A program made the position numbers and the translations under genes. Of a stretch of DNA of 64,000 nucleotides, positions 1-7,529 are shown in pieces. The DNA comes from Microbacterium sp. XT11. Its GTDB lineage: Bacteria; Actinomycetota; Actinomycetes; Actinomycetales; Microbacteriaceae. Each line of letters opens with the position of its first letter. Within the stretch, counting starts at the first letter, position 1. The notes under the pieces are model-generated. The model was given only the letters and a program-made list of their open reading frames with translations, searched no databases and was not told the origin of the DNA. Where the stretch lies: positions 2,543,081-2,607,080 of the forward strand of contig NZ_CP013859.1 of NCBI RefSeq assembly GCF_001513675.1, written 5' to 3'.

Positions 1-2
1 AC

Positions 3-377
3 GACGCCCTGGACGACTACCCCGCGTTCTGCATCCGAGCCGCGCAGGCGGTCGTGGCGGATCAATCCGCAGGGGTAGAAGCGCTGGGCGTCGTCTTCGG
101 CGGCTCCGGCAACGGCGAGCAGATCGCGGCCAACAAGGTGCACGGCATCCGCGCGGCACTCGTGTGGAACGTGTCGACCGCCGAGCTGGCACGCGAGCAC
201 AACGACGCCAATGTGATCTCGATCGGCGCGCGCCAGCACACGTTCGACGAGGTGACGACGTTCATCGACACCTTCATCGCGACTCCGTTCTCCGGTGAGG
301 AGCGGCACGCGCGACGGATCGGACAGATCGCGGACTTCGAGCGCGACGGCTCCCTCCTTCCCGATCCTCGGGCCTGA
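3..377 (+). CDS. rpiB: Ribose-5-phosphate isomerase B (RpiB/LacAB family), 5' end outside window
   Basis: RpiB interconverts ribose 5-phosphate and ribulose 5-phosphate in the pentose phosphate pathway. Only the last 124 residues are visible, read from base 3, and the N-terminus lies upstream of the window. Family motifs are clear: DYPAFC near the visible start, then GSGNGEQIAANKVHGIRAAL, then NDANVISIGAR. The stop at 375-377 is followed one base later by the start of the DNA glycosylase gene, so the two are probably cotranscribed. A lactose-type galactose-6-phosphate isomerase (LacA/B) is the alternative but unlikely in this context. Confidence 0.9.
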   Translation, partial: DALDDYPAFCIRAAQAVVADQSAGVEALGVVFGGSGNGEQIAANKVHGIRAALVWNVSTAELAREHNDANVISIGARQHTFDEVTTFIDTFIATPFSGEERHARRIGQIADFERDGSLLPDPRA

Positions 378-378
378 C

Positions 379-1377
379 ATGCCAGAGGGGCACTCCGTCC
401 ACCGCATCGCGCGGCAGTTCGATCGGAACTTCATCGGCAAGACCCTGCACGCGTCGAGTCCGCAGGGTCGCTTCGCCGAGGGCGCTGCCGTGCTCGACGG
501 CCGGGAGGCTCTGAGCGTGCAGGCGGTCGGCAAGCAGATGTTCCTCGAAGTCGAGGGCGATGTCTGGCTCCGCGTGCACCTAGGCCTGTACGGGGCTTGG
601 GACTTCGCGGGCGAGATCCTCGTCGACCCCACCATCGCATCGGCGAACGGGCGCATGGGGCAGACCAACCAGCGCGGCACCGTTCTCGACGAGCCGATCC
701 TCGACGATGCGGGCGAGAACTCGCTGTCCTCGATCGGGGCGCCGCGAAGGACGCGCGTGCATCTGCGTATGTCTGAGCAGACGAAGGGGCTCGACGATGA
801 AGGAGCCGAATGGCCGCCGCCCGTCGTCGGACAGGTGCGTCTGCGCCTGATGACCGACATCACCGCGGCCGACCTGCGTGGACCGACGGCGTGCGTGTTG
901 CAGACCCCAGAGGAGATGCTGGCGACCGTGGCGAAGCTCGGGCCGGATCCGCTCGTGGGCGACCCGCTGGAGAACGAGGAGCGGTTCGTGCGCGCCGTAC
1001 GCAAGAAGTCGACGCCGATCGCGCTCCTCCTCATGGACCAGTCGGTCGTGAGCGGGATCGGCAACGTCTATCGGGCGGAGATGCTCTATCGTCAGCGACT
1101 CGATCCGCACACTCCGGGGAAGGATGTGCCCGAGGAGGTCGTGCGCGCCCTCTGGCACGACTGGGTGCGCCTCCTCGCGATCGGCGTGGAGACGGGTCAG
1201 ATGATGACGATGGACGACCTCACGCCCGAACAGTACCGCGCGGCGATGGCGAGCCGCGACGACCGGCACTGGGTGTATCACCGCGCCGGCCTGCCGTGCC
1301 GTGTGTGCGGTACGGAGATCGCGCTCGAGGAGATCGGTGCGCGCAAGCTGTACTGGTGCCCGCGCTGCCAGGCGTGA
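379..1377 (+). CDS. Fpg/Nei family DNA glycosylase/AP lyase
   Basis: Base-excision repair enzyme that removes oxidised bases and nicks the abasic site. The start at 379 is fixed by the conserved MPEGH N-terminus, which must be exposed because Pro2 and Glu3 are catalytic. The 332-residue protein has a helix-two-turn-helix region (DQSVVSGIGNVYRAE) and a C-terminal zinc finger, CRVC and CPRC separated by 16 residues. It is longer than classical Fpg (about 270) because of a roughly 70-residue insertion after LGLYGAW. The MPEGHS start suggests a Nei-like actinobacterial subgroup rather than MutM proper; substrate preference cannot be told. Confidence 0.92.
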   Translation: MPEGHSVHRIARQFDRNFIGKTLHASSPQGRFAEGAAVLDGREALSVQAVGKQMFLEVEGDVWLRVHLGLYGAWDFAGEILVDPTIASANGRMGQTNQRGTVLDEPILDDAGENSLSSIGAPRRTRVHLRMSEQTKGLDDEGAEWPPPVVGQVRLRLMTDITAADLRGPTACVLQTPEEMLATVAKLGPDPLVGDPLENEERFVRAVRKKSTPIALLLMDQSVVSGIGNVYRAEMLYRQRLDPHTPGKDVPEEVVRALWHDWVRLLAIGVETGQMMTMDDLTPEQYRAAMASRDDRHWVYHRAGLPCRVCGTEIALEEIGARKLYWCPRCQA

Positions 1378-1398
1378 GCCGAGACGAAGGAGATCCGC

Positions 1399-2040
1399 GT
1401 GCGACAGAACCCGAGCTTCACACTGGCGGACATCGCGGAGATGCGACGTGTCGTGCAGGCGAACCCCTGGGCGACGATCGTCAGCGACACCGCTGACGGT
1501 CTCGTCGCGTCTCATTACGTCGTACTGCTCGACGATACGCGCGACGATCTCACCGTCGTCGGACATGTCGGTCGGCCCGACGATCTCATCCATGGTCTCG
1601 GAGAGCGGGAGCTCCTCGTGGTGTTCCAGGGGCCGCACGGCTACATATCCCCGGGCTGGTACGGCGACGTCGCAGCGGTGCCCACATGGAACTACACGGC
1701 GATCCACCTGTCGGGAGTGCCGGAGATCCTCGATCACGACGAGAACCTCCGCGTCCTGGACCTCATGGTGGAACAGTTCGAGAGTCGCATGCCCGACCCG
1801 CGCCTCATGTGGCAGCGTCCCAACGATGAAGCGTTCGTCACGCGTCTCGCCGCCGGCACGATGGGGTTCAGGCTGACGCCGACGCGCGTGATCGCCAAGC
1901 GGAAGCTGAGTCAGAACAAGCCTGCGGAGACGGTCGAATCCGTGATCGCCAACCTCGACGGCGACGGGCCGTATGCGAACGCCCCGCTCGCAGCGGAGAT
2001 GCGCCGCGCGCGGCTGCAGACGGGCGAGGCGGTGCGGTGA
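1399..2040 (+). CDS. PaiB-type FMN-binding split-barrel protein
   Basis: The 213-residue protein resembles the PaiB / FMN-binding negative transcriptional regulator family, a flavin-binding split-barrel fold. Visible family features are the RQNPSF N-terminus, HVGRPDDL, HGYISPGWYG, VPTWNY and the C-terminal KRKLSQNKP. The GTG start at 1399 has a good ribosome site (GAAGGAGAT) just upstream. It lies 21 bp after the glycosylase and overlaps the amidohydrolase frame, suggesting one transcript. Bacillus PaiB is linked to sporulation and degradative enzyme control; the role here is unknown and it may simply be a flavoprotein. Confidence 0.85.
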   Translation: MRQNPSFTLADIAEMRRVVQANPWATIVSDTADGLVASHYVVLLDDTRDDLTVVGHVGRPDDLIHGLGERELLVVFQGPHGYISPGWYGDVAAVPTWNYTAIHLSGVPEILDHDENLRVLDLMVEQFESRMPDPRLMWQRPNDEAFVTRLAAGTMGFRLTPTRVIAKRKLSQNKPAETVESVIANLDGDGPYANAPLAAEMRRARLQTGEAVR

Positions 2041-3506
2041 CCCGCGGACGTGGGCTCGGCATGATCCGGGCGGCCAGGGTCGCGGGGCCCGGTCGTGAGT
2101 TCCTCGTCGATGACGAACCTGTGGATATCGTGCTGCGTGATGGACTCATCGAGGACATCGCACCGACCGGGGTGCTCCGCTCGCGCGGCGAGGTGCTCGA
2201 CGCCGATGGCGCCTGGGCGGTGCCCGGCCTCTGGGACAATCACGTGCACACGGTGCAATGGGCGCTCGAGGCCGAGCGCACTCCGTTGGGCAGCGCCGGC
2301 TCGGCGGCCGAGGCGGCCGAGCTCATCGCAGCTGCGGACCCGCTGCCCGACGGCCGCCTCGTCGGCAGCGGGTTCCGCGACGCCCTGTGGCCTGACCGCC
2401 CGTCGCTCGAGCTGCTGGACGCCCGCACGGGCTCCACGCCCGCGTACCTCATCAACGCGGATGTGCACAGCGTGTGGCTCAACAGCGCTGCCCTTCGCCG
2501 TGAAGGGTTCACGAGTCGAGACGGGGTGCTTCGCGAAGACGGCGCCTTCGAGATCTCGCGTCGCCTGAACGCCGTGGATCCCGCTCACTGCGACGCCGCC
2601 GTCACACGCGCCGGCGACCGTGCTGCCGCGCGCGGGATCACCGGCCTCGTCGACTTCGACATGGGCTGGAACGCCGACGCATGGCCGCGTCGCATCGCAC
2701 ACGGGTTCAGCGCGCACCGCGTGGAGTTCGCGGTGTATCCCGCCGATCTGGATCGTGCGGTCGCCCTCGGGATGCGGTCGGGCGCCCGCTGGGAGGACGA
2801 CCTCATCCGCGTCGGATCATTGAAGATCATCTCCGATGGATCGCTCGGGACGCGGACCGCAGCGTGCTCGCATCACTATCCCGGCGACCCCGAGAACTAC
2901 GGAGTGCTCACCGTGCCGCCGGCAGAGCTGGAGGCGCTGCTCACCACGGCGACGGCGGCGGGGCTGAGCGTCGCCGTGCACGCGATCGGCGACCGTGCCG
3001 TGACGGCTGCGCTGGATGCGTTCACTGTCACGGGAGCTTCGGGCAGCATCGAGCACGCGCAACTCGTGCGGCACGCGGATCTGAGCCGCTTCGCCCGTCT
3101 CGGAGTCGTCGCGAGCGTGCAGCCCCAGCACGCCCTCGACGACAGAGACCTCGTGGGCATCCTCTGGAACGGTCAGACTTCACTTGGGTACCCTCTGGCC
3201 TCGCTCTGGAACGCCGGGGCGGAGCTGCGCTTCGGTTCGGACGCCCCGGTCGCGCCGCTCGACCCGTGGGTCGCCATCGCCGCGGCCATCGCCCGCACGG
3301 ATGGCGGCCGAGAGCCGTGGCATCCCGAGGAGCGGTTGGCGATCGACCAGGCCATCGCTGCGAGCGTGCGCAGCGCGATCCGTCCGGGAGATCCAGCAGA
3401 CATCGTCCTGTGCGGGCTCGACCCGAGGACGCAAGCCCCAGAAGCGTTGCGTGCCATGCTGGTGATCGCGACCGTGCTGGGCGGGCGGATCACCCACAGC
3501 ACCTGA
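2037..3506 (+). CDS. Amidohydrolase family protein (YtcJ-like)
   Basis: Metal-dependent hydrolase of the amidohydrolase 3 / YtcJ group. The metal-binding HxH motif is DNHVHTVQW near residue 70. Later come HAIGDRAV, IEHAQL and the terminal metal Asp in FGSDAPVAPLDP. The frame opens with a GTG at 2037 that overlaps the upstream stop by 4 bp. An in-frame ATG at 2061 (MIRAARV) is an equally good start because the first strand of the beta-sandwich begins there. The substrate is unknown: members hydrolyse formamides, N-acyl compounds or ring amides. A 15-bp hairpin follows the stop. Confidence 0.87.
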   Translation: MTRGRGLGMIRAARVAGPGREFLVDDEPVDIVLRDGLIEDIAPTGVLRSRGEVLDADGAWAVPGLWDNHVHTVQWALEAERTPLGSAGSAAEAAELIAAADPLPDGRLVGSGFRDALWPDRPSLELLDARTGSTPAYLINADVHSVWLNSAALRREGFTSRDGVLREDGAFEISRRLNAVDPAHCDAAVTRAGDRAAARGITGLVDFDMGWNADAWPRRIAHGFSAHRVEFAVYPADLDRAVALGMRSGARWEDDLIRVGSLKIISDGSLGTRTAACSHHYPGDPENYGVLTVPPAELEALLTTATAAGLSVAVHAIGDRAVTAALDAFTVTGASGSIEHAQLVRHADLSRFARLGVVASVQPQHALDDRDLVGILWNGQTSLGYPLASLWNAGAELRFGSDAPVAPLDPWVAIAAAIARTDGGREPWHPEERLAIDQAIAASVRSAIRPGDPADIVLCGLDPRTQAPEALRAMLVIATVLGGRITHST

Positions 3507-3511
3507 CACGA

Positions 3512-3546
3512 GACGAGGGCGCGGGATGGTCTCCCGCGCCCTCGTC
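3512..3546. terminator. Bidirectional hairpin terminator
   Basis: Perfect 15-bp stem (3512-3526 with 3532-3546) around a 5-nt loop, between the convergent amidohydrolase and dps genes. There is no strong T run, which is common in high-G+C genomes. It probably serves both transcripts. Confidence 0.8.
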
Positions 3547-3572
3547 GTGAGCGGCATCGCCGCTCAAGGTGA

Positions 3573-4058
3573 TCAGGCCGCGATGTGCGACACGAGGAAC
3601 CAGCGGTCCTTCTCGAGGCCACGCTGGATCTCGATCGCCACGTCCTGGCTGGTGAGGTCGACTTCGTCGAGGCCCTCGACCGCGGCCTTGACGTCGGCGA
3701 GGATCGCGTCGATGTCAGCGATCACGGCGCGGATGAGGTCGTCCGACTGCGCGAAGCCCGCGGGAACCGAGGTGGCGCCTGCCTTCTCTGCGACCGCGCT
3801 GATGCGGGCGTCGATCGGGAGTCCCAAGGCGACGATGCGCTCAGCGGCGGTGTCGGCGAAGTCCCCCGCGTGCGCGACGATCGTGTCGAGAAGCTCGTGC
3901 ACGCCGACGAAGTTCGCGCCGCGCACGTGCCAGTGCGCCTGCTTGCCGTTGACGGTGAGGGCCTCGAGGCCGAGGACGACGGGGGAGAGGAACTGCGCGG
4001 CCGCAGCGGCGACGGTGGGGTCGCTTGCGGTGGTGGAAACGGTCTGTGCCTTGCTCAT
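3573..4058 (-). CDS. dps: Dps family ferritin-like DNA-protection protein
   Basis: A 161-residue Dps/miniferritin. Twelve subunits normally form a shell that oxidises and stores iron with peroxide, protecting DNA in starvation and oxidative stress. The ferroxidase signature is clear: KQAHWHVRGANFVGVHELLD near residue 40, then D and E ligands in the next helix (HAGDFADTAAERI). The start ATG at 4058 has a GGAGGAG ribosome site. The gene stands alone, divergent from the gamma-carbonic anhydrase gene and convergent with the amidohydrolase. The N-terminal tail is short, so non-specific DNA binding through the tail is uncertain. Confidence 0.95.
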   Translation of the reverse strand: MSKAQTVSTTASDPTVAAAAAQFLSPVVLGLEALTVNGKQAHWHVRGANFVGVHELLDTIVAHAGDFADTAAERIVALGLPIDARISAVAEKAGATSVPAGFAQSDDLIRAVIADIDAILADVKAAVEGLDEVDLTSQDVAIEIQRGLEKDRWFLVSHIAA

Positions 4059-4187
4059 TCGTGCTCCTCCGGAGATGGTCGTTGCGTGCTGATGGACTCA
4101 ACGCTACTCACGCGGGAGCATTCCGCAAGCAAGCGAAGGCTGAGCTTACCGATGTCGGAAAGCCGCGGAAATACGCGGAACCAAGGG

Positions 4188-4193
4188 TAGTCT
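4188..4193 (+). promoter_or_regulatory. -10 box (TAGTCT) for leaderless carbonic-anhydrase-like gene
   Basis: TAGTCT ends exactly 6 nt before the ATG at 4200 and no Shine-Dalgarno sequence is present, so the transcript probably begins at the start codon. Confidence 0.55.
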
Positions 4194-4199
4194 TCCCTC

Positions 4200-4736
4200 A
4201 TGAGCATCGCGCCTGGAGCATCCGTTCTCGCACTGCCCGACCGCGTCCCGTCGCTCGCCGACGGTTGCTTCGTGGCCGACGGAGCGCGCGTCGTCGGCGA
4301 CGTCTCGCTCGCCGCGGGGTCGAGCGTCTGGTACAACGCGGTACTGCGCGCCGACTCCGCTGCGATCGTCATCGGACCCGGGAGCAACGTGCAGGACAAC
4401 GTGTCGGTGCACGTCGACGCCGGCCACCCGGTGGTCATCGGAGCGAAGGTGTCCATCGGTCACAACGCCGTCGTCCACGGATGCACTGTCGGAGACGGAT
4501 CGCTGATCGGCATGGGGGCGGTCGTGCTGAGCGGTGCCGTGATCGGTGCGGGGTGCCTCGTCGCGGGAGGCGCCGTGGTCCTCGCCGGTACGGAGGTTCC
4601 CGAAGGGTCTCTCGTCGCGGGCGTCCCCGCGAAGGTCCGTCGGAGCCTCACCGACGAGGAGCGCGCGGGGCTCATCGCCAACGCCGACATCTATCTGCGA
4701 CACCTTCAGGTGCACAGCGACGCCACCCCGGTGTGA
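4200..4736 (+). CDS. Gamma-carbonic anhydrase family protein
   Basis: A 178-residue left-handed beta-helix protein built of hexapeptide repeats, in the gamma-carbonic anhydrase / YrdA / CaiE group. The motifs are SVWYNAVLRAD, DNVSVHVDAGHP and IGHNAVVHGCTVGD, which carry the three zinc-ligand histidine positions. The end GVPAKVRRSLTDEE is the usual C-terminal helix. Members hydrate CO2 or have unproven activity. The start is set by the ATG 6 nt after a TAGTCT box. It stands alone between dps and a tRNA gene. Confidence 0.9.
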   Translation: MSIAPGASVLALPDRVPSLADGCFVADGARVVGDVSLAAGSSVWYNAVLRADSAAIVIGPGSNVQDNVSVHVDAGHPVVIGAKVSIGHNAVVHGCTVGDGSLIGMGAVVLSGAVIGAGCLVAGGAVVLAGTEVPEGSLVAGVPAKVRRSLTDEERAGLIANADIYLRHLQVHSDATPV

Positions 4737-4750
4737 TGCGCACCGACCGC

Positions 4751-4756
4751 TAGGCT
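4751..4756 (+). promoter_or_regulatory. -10 box (TAGGCT) for the CAT-anticodon tRNA
   Basis: TAGGCT lies 10 nt upstream of the mature tRNA 5' end at 4767, a normal distance for a tRNA promoter with a very short leader. The -35 box is not obvious. Confidence 0.45.
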
Positions 4757-4766
4757 GGAACGGTAC

Positions 4767-4840
4767 GGGGCGGTGGCCAAGCTGGTTAAGGCAGTGGGCT
4801 CATAACCCAACGATCGCGGGTTCAAGTCCCGCCCGCCCTA
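4767..4840 (+). tRNA. tRNA-Met (CAT anticodon)
   Basis: A 74-nt cloverleaf. The 7-bp acceptor stem (GGGGCGG with CCGCCCT) has one G-U pair at its base, the anticodon loop is CTCATAA, and the T arm is GCGGG-TTCAAGT-CCCGC. CCA is not encoded. A CAT anticodon can belong to elongator tRNA-Met or to tRNA-Ile2, whose C34 becomes lysidine; the sequence alone does not settle this. The initiator is unlikely because the anticodon stem lacks the three-G/three-C signature. Confidence 0.9.
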
Positions 4841-4964
4841 CCGTGACGTGTCCGGACGCGCCTGCGTCGGCAGCACCCGGCGACGATGTCAAGCCCCTCC
4901 CGTCGATCGCCGGCCCGCGTCAAGGTGGACCTCATGCGGCACCCGTCGCGGAACAGGAGGAACC

Positions 4965-5225
4965 ATGAGCATCGGCACCGGAGTCGTACTGTTCGTCATC
5001 GGAGCGATCCTCGTCTTCGCGGTGAACGTCGACGTGCAGTGGGTCGACCTCGACATGGTCGGGTACATCCTGATGGGCGCAGGCGTCATCGTCTTCCTCG
5101 TCGGCATCGTGCTCCTCGCCCGTCGCCGGCGCACGGAGTCGGTCTCCCGTACGTATGTCGATCCGGCAACAGGGGAGCCGACCACACGCCGATCGGTCAG
5201 CGCGAGCAACGACGACGCGATCTGA
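4965..5225 (+). CDS. DUF6458-like small membrane protein
   Basis: An 86-residue protein with two predicted membrane segments (about residues 4-22 and 28-50), separated by NVDVQWVDLDMVG, then a basic stretch (ARRRR) and a hydrophilic tail. The pattern MSIGTGVVLFVIGAILVFAV...VGYILMGAG matches the actinobacterial DUF6458 family, whose function is unknown. The start is the ATG at 4965 with an AGGAGG site directly upstream; longer reading-frame extensions upstream lack signals. A 14-bp terminator hairpin follows. Confidence 0.8.
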   Translation: MSIGTGVVLFVIGAILVFAVNVDVQWVDLDMVGYILMGAGVIVFLVGIVLLARRRRTESVSRTYVDPATGEPTTRRSVSASNDDAI

Positions 5226-5237
5226 CCATCACTGATC

Positions 5238-5275
5238 CTGACGGCATCCGCTCGGCGAGGGGCGGATGCCGTCAG
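5238..5275. terminator. Bidirectional hairpin terminator
   Basis: Perfect 14-bp stem (5238-5251 with 5262-5275) and a 10-nt loop, between the convergent DUF6458-like gene and the DUF7882-like gene. Confidence 0.8.
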
Positions 5276-5291
5276 CTGTGCGCGGGGGCGG

Positions 5292-5627
5292 TCAGTCCCG
5301 CGCCTGCTCGAGTTCGTCCTGCGTCTGCTCGAGGTGCTCCTCGACCAGCGTGATCCCGCCGCTGGAGTTCGCGGAGTGCGCGAGGTCCTCGATCCAGCGT
5401 CGGCTGAGCTCCGGCGTCTCCGGTTCGTCGAACACGAAGCGCAGCGGGATCGACGGGTGCAGCCAGATGGTGGAGCGCCCGGGCGCCACCCCGGCCGGGT
5501 GCCGCCAGGAAAGGGTGAAACTCTCGTTCCGGCGTAGCTTCGTGGCGATCACGACCTTCAGGTGAGCGAGGGCGCGGTCTTCGATCTGGATCGGCTCGTG
5601 GGCGTCGCCGTAGTAGAGACTGCCCAT
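5292..5627 (-). CDS. DUF7882-like protein (often mislabelled ATP-dependent DNA ligase)
   Basis: A 111-residue protein beginning MGSLYYGDAHEPIQIEDRAL, a start typical of a small family widespread in Microbacteriaceae. It is frequently annotated as ATP-dependent DNA ligase, but it has no ligase KxDG motif and is far too short, so that name is not supported. A stretch around SFTLSWRHP and STIWLHPSIPLRF looks like beta strands, and the C-terminus is an acidic helix. A possible promoter (-10 TAGAGT, complement of 5726-5731) lies about 100 bp upstream. Function unknown. Confidence 0.75.
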   Translation of the reverse strand: MGSLYYGDAHEPIQIEDRALAHLKVVIATKLRRNESFTLSWRHPAGVAPGRSTIWLHPSIPLRFVFDEPETPELSRRWIEDLAHSANSSGGITLVEEHLEQTQDELEQARD

Positions 5628-5807
5628 CAGGCGACCGACGAGGGGGACGGGTGGCGGGGGAGCATGTGCGTGGTTCCTTCGACTGCTGTGCGCCGTACGG
5701 GGGTCCGGCGCAGGGGACTGCACCGACTCTACGTGACGCGCGCGTTCTGCATGCAGATCACGCCGCGACGCGCCGAGGACAGCGCACGGACTGTTCACTT
5801 TTCGTCA

Positions 5808-6728
5808 TCATGCAGCGACACGTCGGGCGTCTGACGGGGCGCTCCCGTAGGCACGGCGGTAGGCCGCGGCGAATCGTGACGGGTGCGAGAAGCCCCAGCG
5901 CCGTGCGATATCTGCGATCGGCGTCGTCGTTCCCCTGCTGAGTTCGGCGTGTGCGCCGGCGAGGCGCGCGCGGCGGAGCGCGGCCGCCGGGGTGGTGTCC
6001 AGAGCTCGTCGGAACGCGTAGTGCAGACCGCGTGTGGAGATGAAGCACGCGGCGGCGACGTCGTCCACGGTTATCGGAAGGTGCGCGTTCTCGTCGATGT
6101 ACGCGAGAGCTCTGCGCACGGTCGACGGTGCCGCCCGCCGTTGCGCCACACGCAGCAGGGCTTCGTCGAACGTCGAATCGAACGCGGCCACGGTGGCGAT
6201 CAGTGCGTCGCGACCCCGCGCCGCCCTCAGAGCCGGGGTGAGCTCTGCGGCCAGCTGCTCCTCGAGCCGGGCGAAGGCGAGCTCCCATCGCCTCGCATGC
6301 GCAGCAGATCGGGGTGAGAGGCTCGTCGACCTCAACACGAGGCTGTCGTCGCCGGTGATGCGCCGCAGCGTCGTCTCGGCCGCGCGATGGTCGAACACGA
6401 GGGCACGGACCTGTGCCTCGCGGTCCCATGACGCTCGCACGGGGCGTCCGTCCGTGATCCAGGGGCGGGTCGCGTCGAGATCGCGACTGTCCGTCCAGGA
6501 GCGCGCGTGAGGGGCATCCACTCTGCAGACGAGCAGCTGACCGTCCGGTGCGGCGAGAGAACGCACCTGCGCATCGAGGTCGTATCGCACGAAGGCCACG
6601 CCGTCGAGGTCCGATGAATGCCAATCGAAGTGGAAGCGGAGAGGATCGACGCTTTGAAGCTGTGCGGACGGCACGAACTGTCGCCAGGTGCTCTGCACGC
6701 TGTCGACGTCGGAGGATTCGAATCGCAC
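5808..6728 (-). CDS. AraC family transcriptional regulator
   Basis: About 306 residues. The N-terminal two thirds is a ligand-sensing-like domain without a recognised family. The last 100 residues form the AraC double helix-turn-helix: ALAYIDENAHLPITVDDVAA, then FISTRGLHYAFRRAL, and IADIARRWGFSHPSRFAAAY. The chosen start is a GTG at 6728, preceded by GAGAGGGGG and placed just after the upstream exonuclease stop; the frame stays open to 6785. It follows the exonuclease gene on the same strand. The target is unknown; the domain layout resembles AraC-binding-like sensor types such as FeaR/AdpA relatives. Confidence 0.85.
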   Translation of the reverse strand: MRFESSDVDSVQSTWRQFVPSAQLQSVDPLRFHFDWHSSDLDGVAFVRYDLDAQVRSLAAPDGQLLVCRVDAPHARSWTDSRDLDATRPWITDGRPVRASWDREAQVRALVFDHRAAETTLRRITGDDSLVLRSTSLSPRSAAHARRWELAFARLEEQLAAELTPALRAARGRDALIATVAAFDSTFDEALLRVAQRRAAPSTVRRALAYIDENAHLPITVDDVAAACFISTRGLHYAFRRALDTTPAAALRRARLAGAHAELSRGTTTPIADIARRWGFSHPSRFAAAYRRAYGSAPSDARRVAA

Positions 6729-6738
6729 CGGCCCCCTC

Positions 6739-7464
6739 TCACCCGCTGGTCGGGTCACCGGTACCGCGCACCGGCCAGGTCCCATCGATGCGCCGCTCCG
6801 GGTCGAGGCGTCCGATGCTGATGAAGTACTCGGTGAGGCTCGCGGCCTGCGAGCGAGCCCATGCTACCTGCCGGGAATGCAGTTCCGCCGGAGGCGGAAG
6901 CGGGAACCGCCGTGCGAGCTCCTGTGCGACGCGCCCCGCTGCGACGGCGTCCGCTGAAGCATCGTGCGCTCCGTCGAGGTGAACCGCATAGTGCTCGGCG
7001 ACGACCGAGAGCGTTCGCTTGCCGGGGCGGTACCGATCGAAAGCCTTGTCGATGACGAACGGGTCGATGACGGGGAAGGGATCGACGAGCGGAGGGATGC
7101 CGTGCCGCCTTCCCTCATGCGCCAGCAATGAGAAGTCGTAGGAGGCGTTGTATGCGACGACGGGCACCCCCTGGGAGAGAAGCGAGCGCAGCGCCGCGGT
7201 TACCTCGCGTACGACGTCGGCAGATGGTCGGCCCAGGGCGCGAGCCCGTTCTGTCGTTATGCCGTGCACGGCTGCCGCTGCCTCCGGGATTTCGATGCCC
7301 GGATCGCAGAGCCAGTCCTTCGCCGCGATCTCGCGGCCTGTCGCGTCGAGCACGCCGACGTGGGCCGTGACGATGCGATCACGTGTGACGTCGATGCCCG
7401 TCGTCTCGAGGTCGAACACGGCGACGCGGGTGAGCCCGGTCGAGGATGCGGATGCCGGCGTCAT
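6739..7464 (-). CDS. DnaQ-like 3'-5' exonuclease
   Basis: A 241-residue DEDD-superfamily exonuclease. Exo I is VFDLETTGID (residues about 15-24), Exo II is in VAYNASYDFSLLAHE, and the last motif is AHDASADAVAAGRVAQEL, giving the DEDDh pattern. It has no polymerase domain, so it is a stand-alone proofreading-type or RNase T-like exonuclease. The ATG at 7464 sits 7 nt after a TAGCGT box on the minus strand, which fixes the start. It is divergent from the alpha/beta hydrolase gene. Confidence 0.9.
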   Translation of the reverse strand: MTPASASSTGLTRVAVFDLETTGIDVTRDRIVTAHVGVLDATGREIAAKDWLCDPGIEIPEAAAAVHGITTERARALGRPSADVVREVTAALRSLLSQGVPVVAYNASYDFSLLAHEGRRHGIPPLVDPFPVIDPFVIDKAFDRYRPGKRTLSVVAEHYAVHLDGAHDASADAVAAGRVAQELARRFPLPPPAELHSRQVAWARSQAASLTEYFISIGRLDPERRIDGTWPVRGTGDPTSG

Positions 7465-7471
7465 GCCGATC

Positions 7472-7477
7472 ACGCTA
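7472..7477 (-). promoter_or_regulatory. -10 box (TAGCGT) for exonuclease gene
   Basis: On the minus strand TAGCGT is followed by 7 nt and then the ATG at 7464; no ribosome site is visible. Confidence 0.5.
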
Positions 7478-7517
7478 GATGCCGCCTCCGACACGGCGCT
7501 CTCACGGGTTGCCTCCG

Positions 7518-7523
7518 TAGACT
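7518..7523 (+). promoter_or_regulatory. -10 box (TAGACT) for alpha/beta hydrolase gene
   Basis: TAGACT ends 6 nt before the GTG at 7530. The intervening CGGAGG is too close to the start to act as a ribosome site. Confidence 0.5.
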
Positions 7524-7529
7524 CGGAGG

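Noticed and set aside
5292..5627. ATP-dependent DNA ligase.
   Set aside because: The family is often given this name in databases, but no ligase motif or suitable length is visible.
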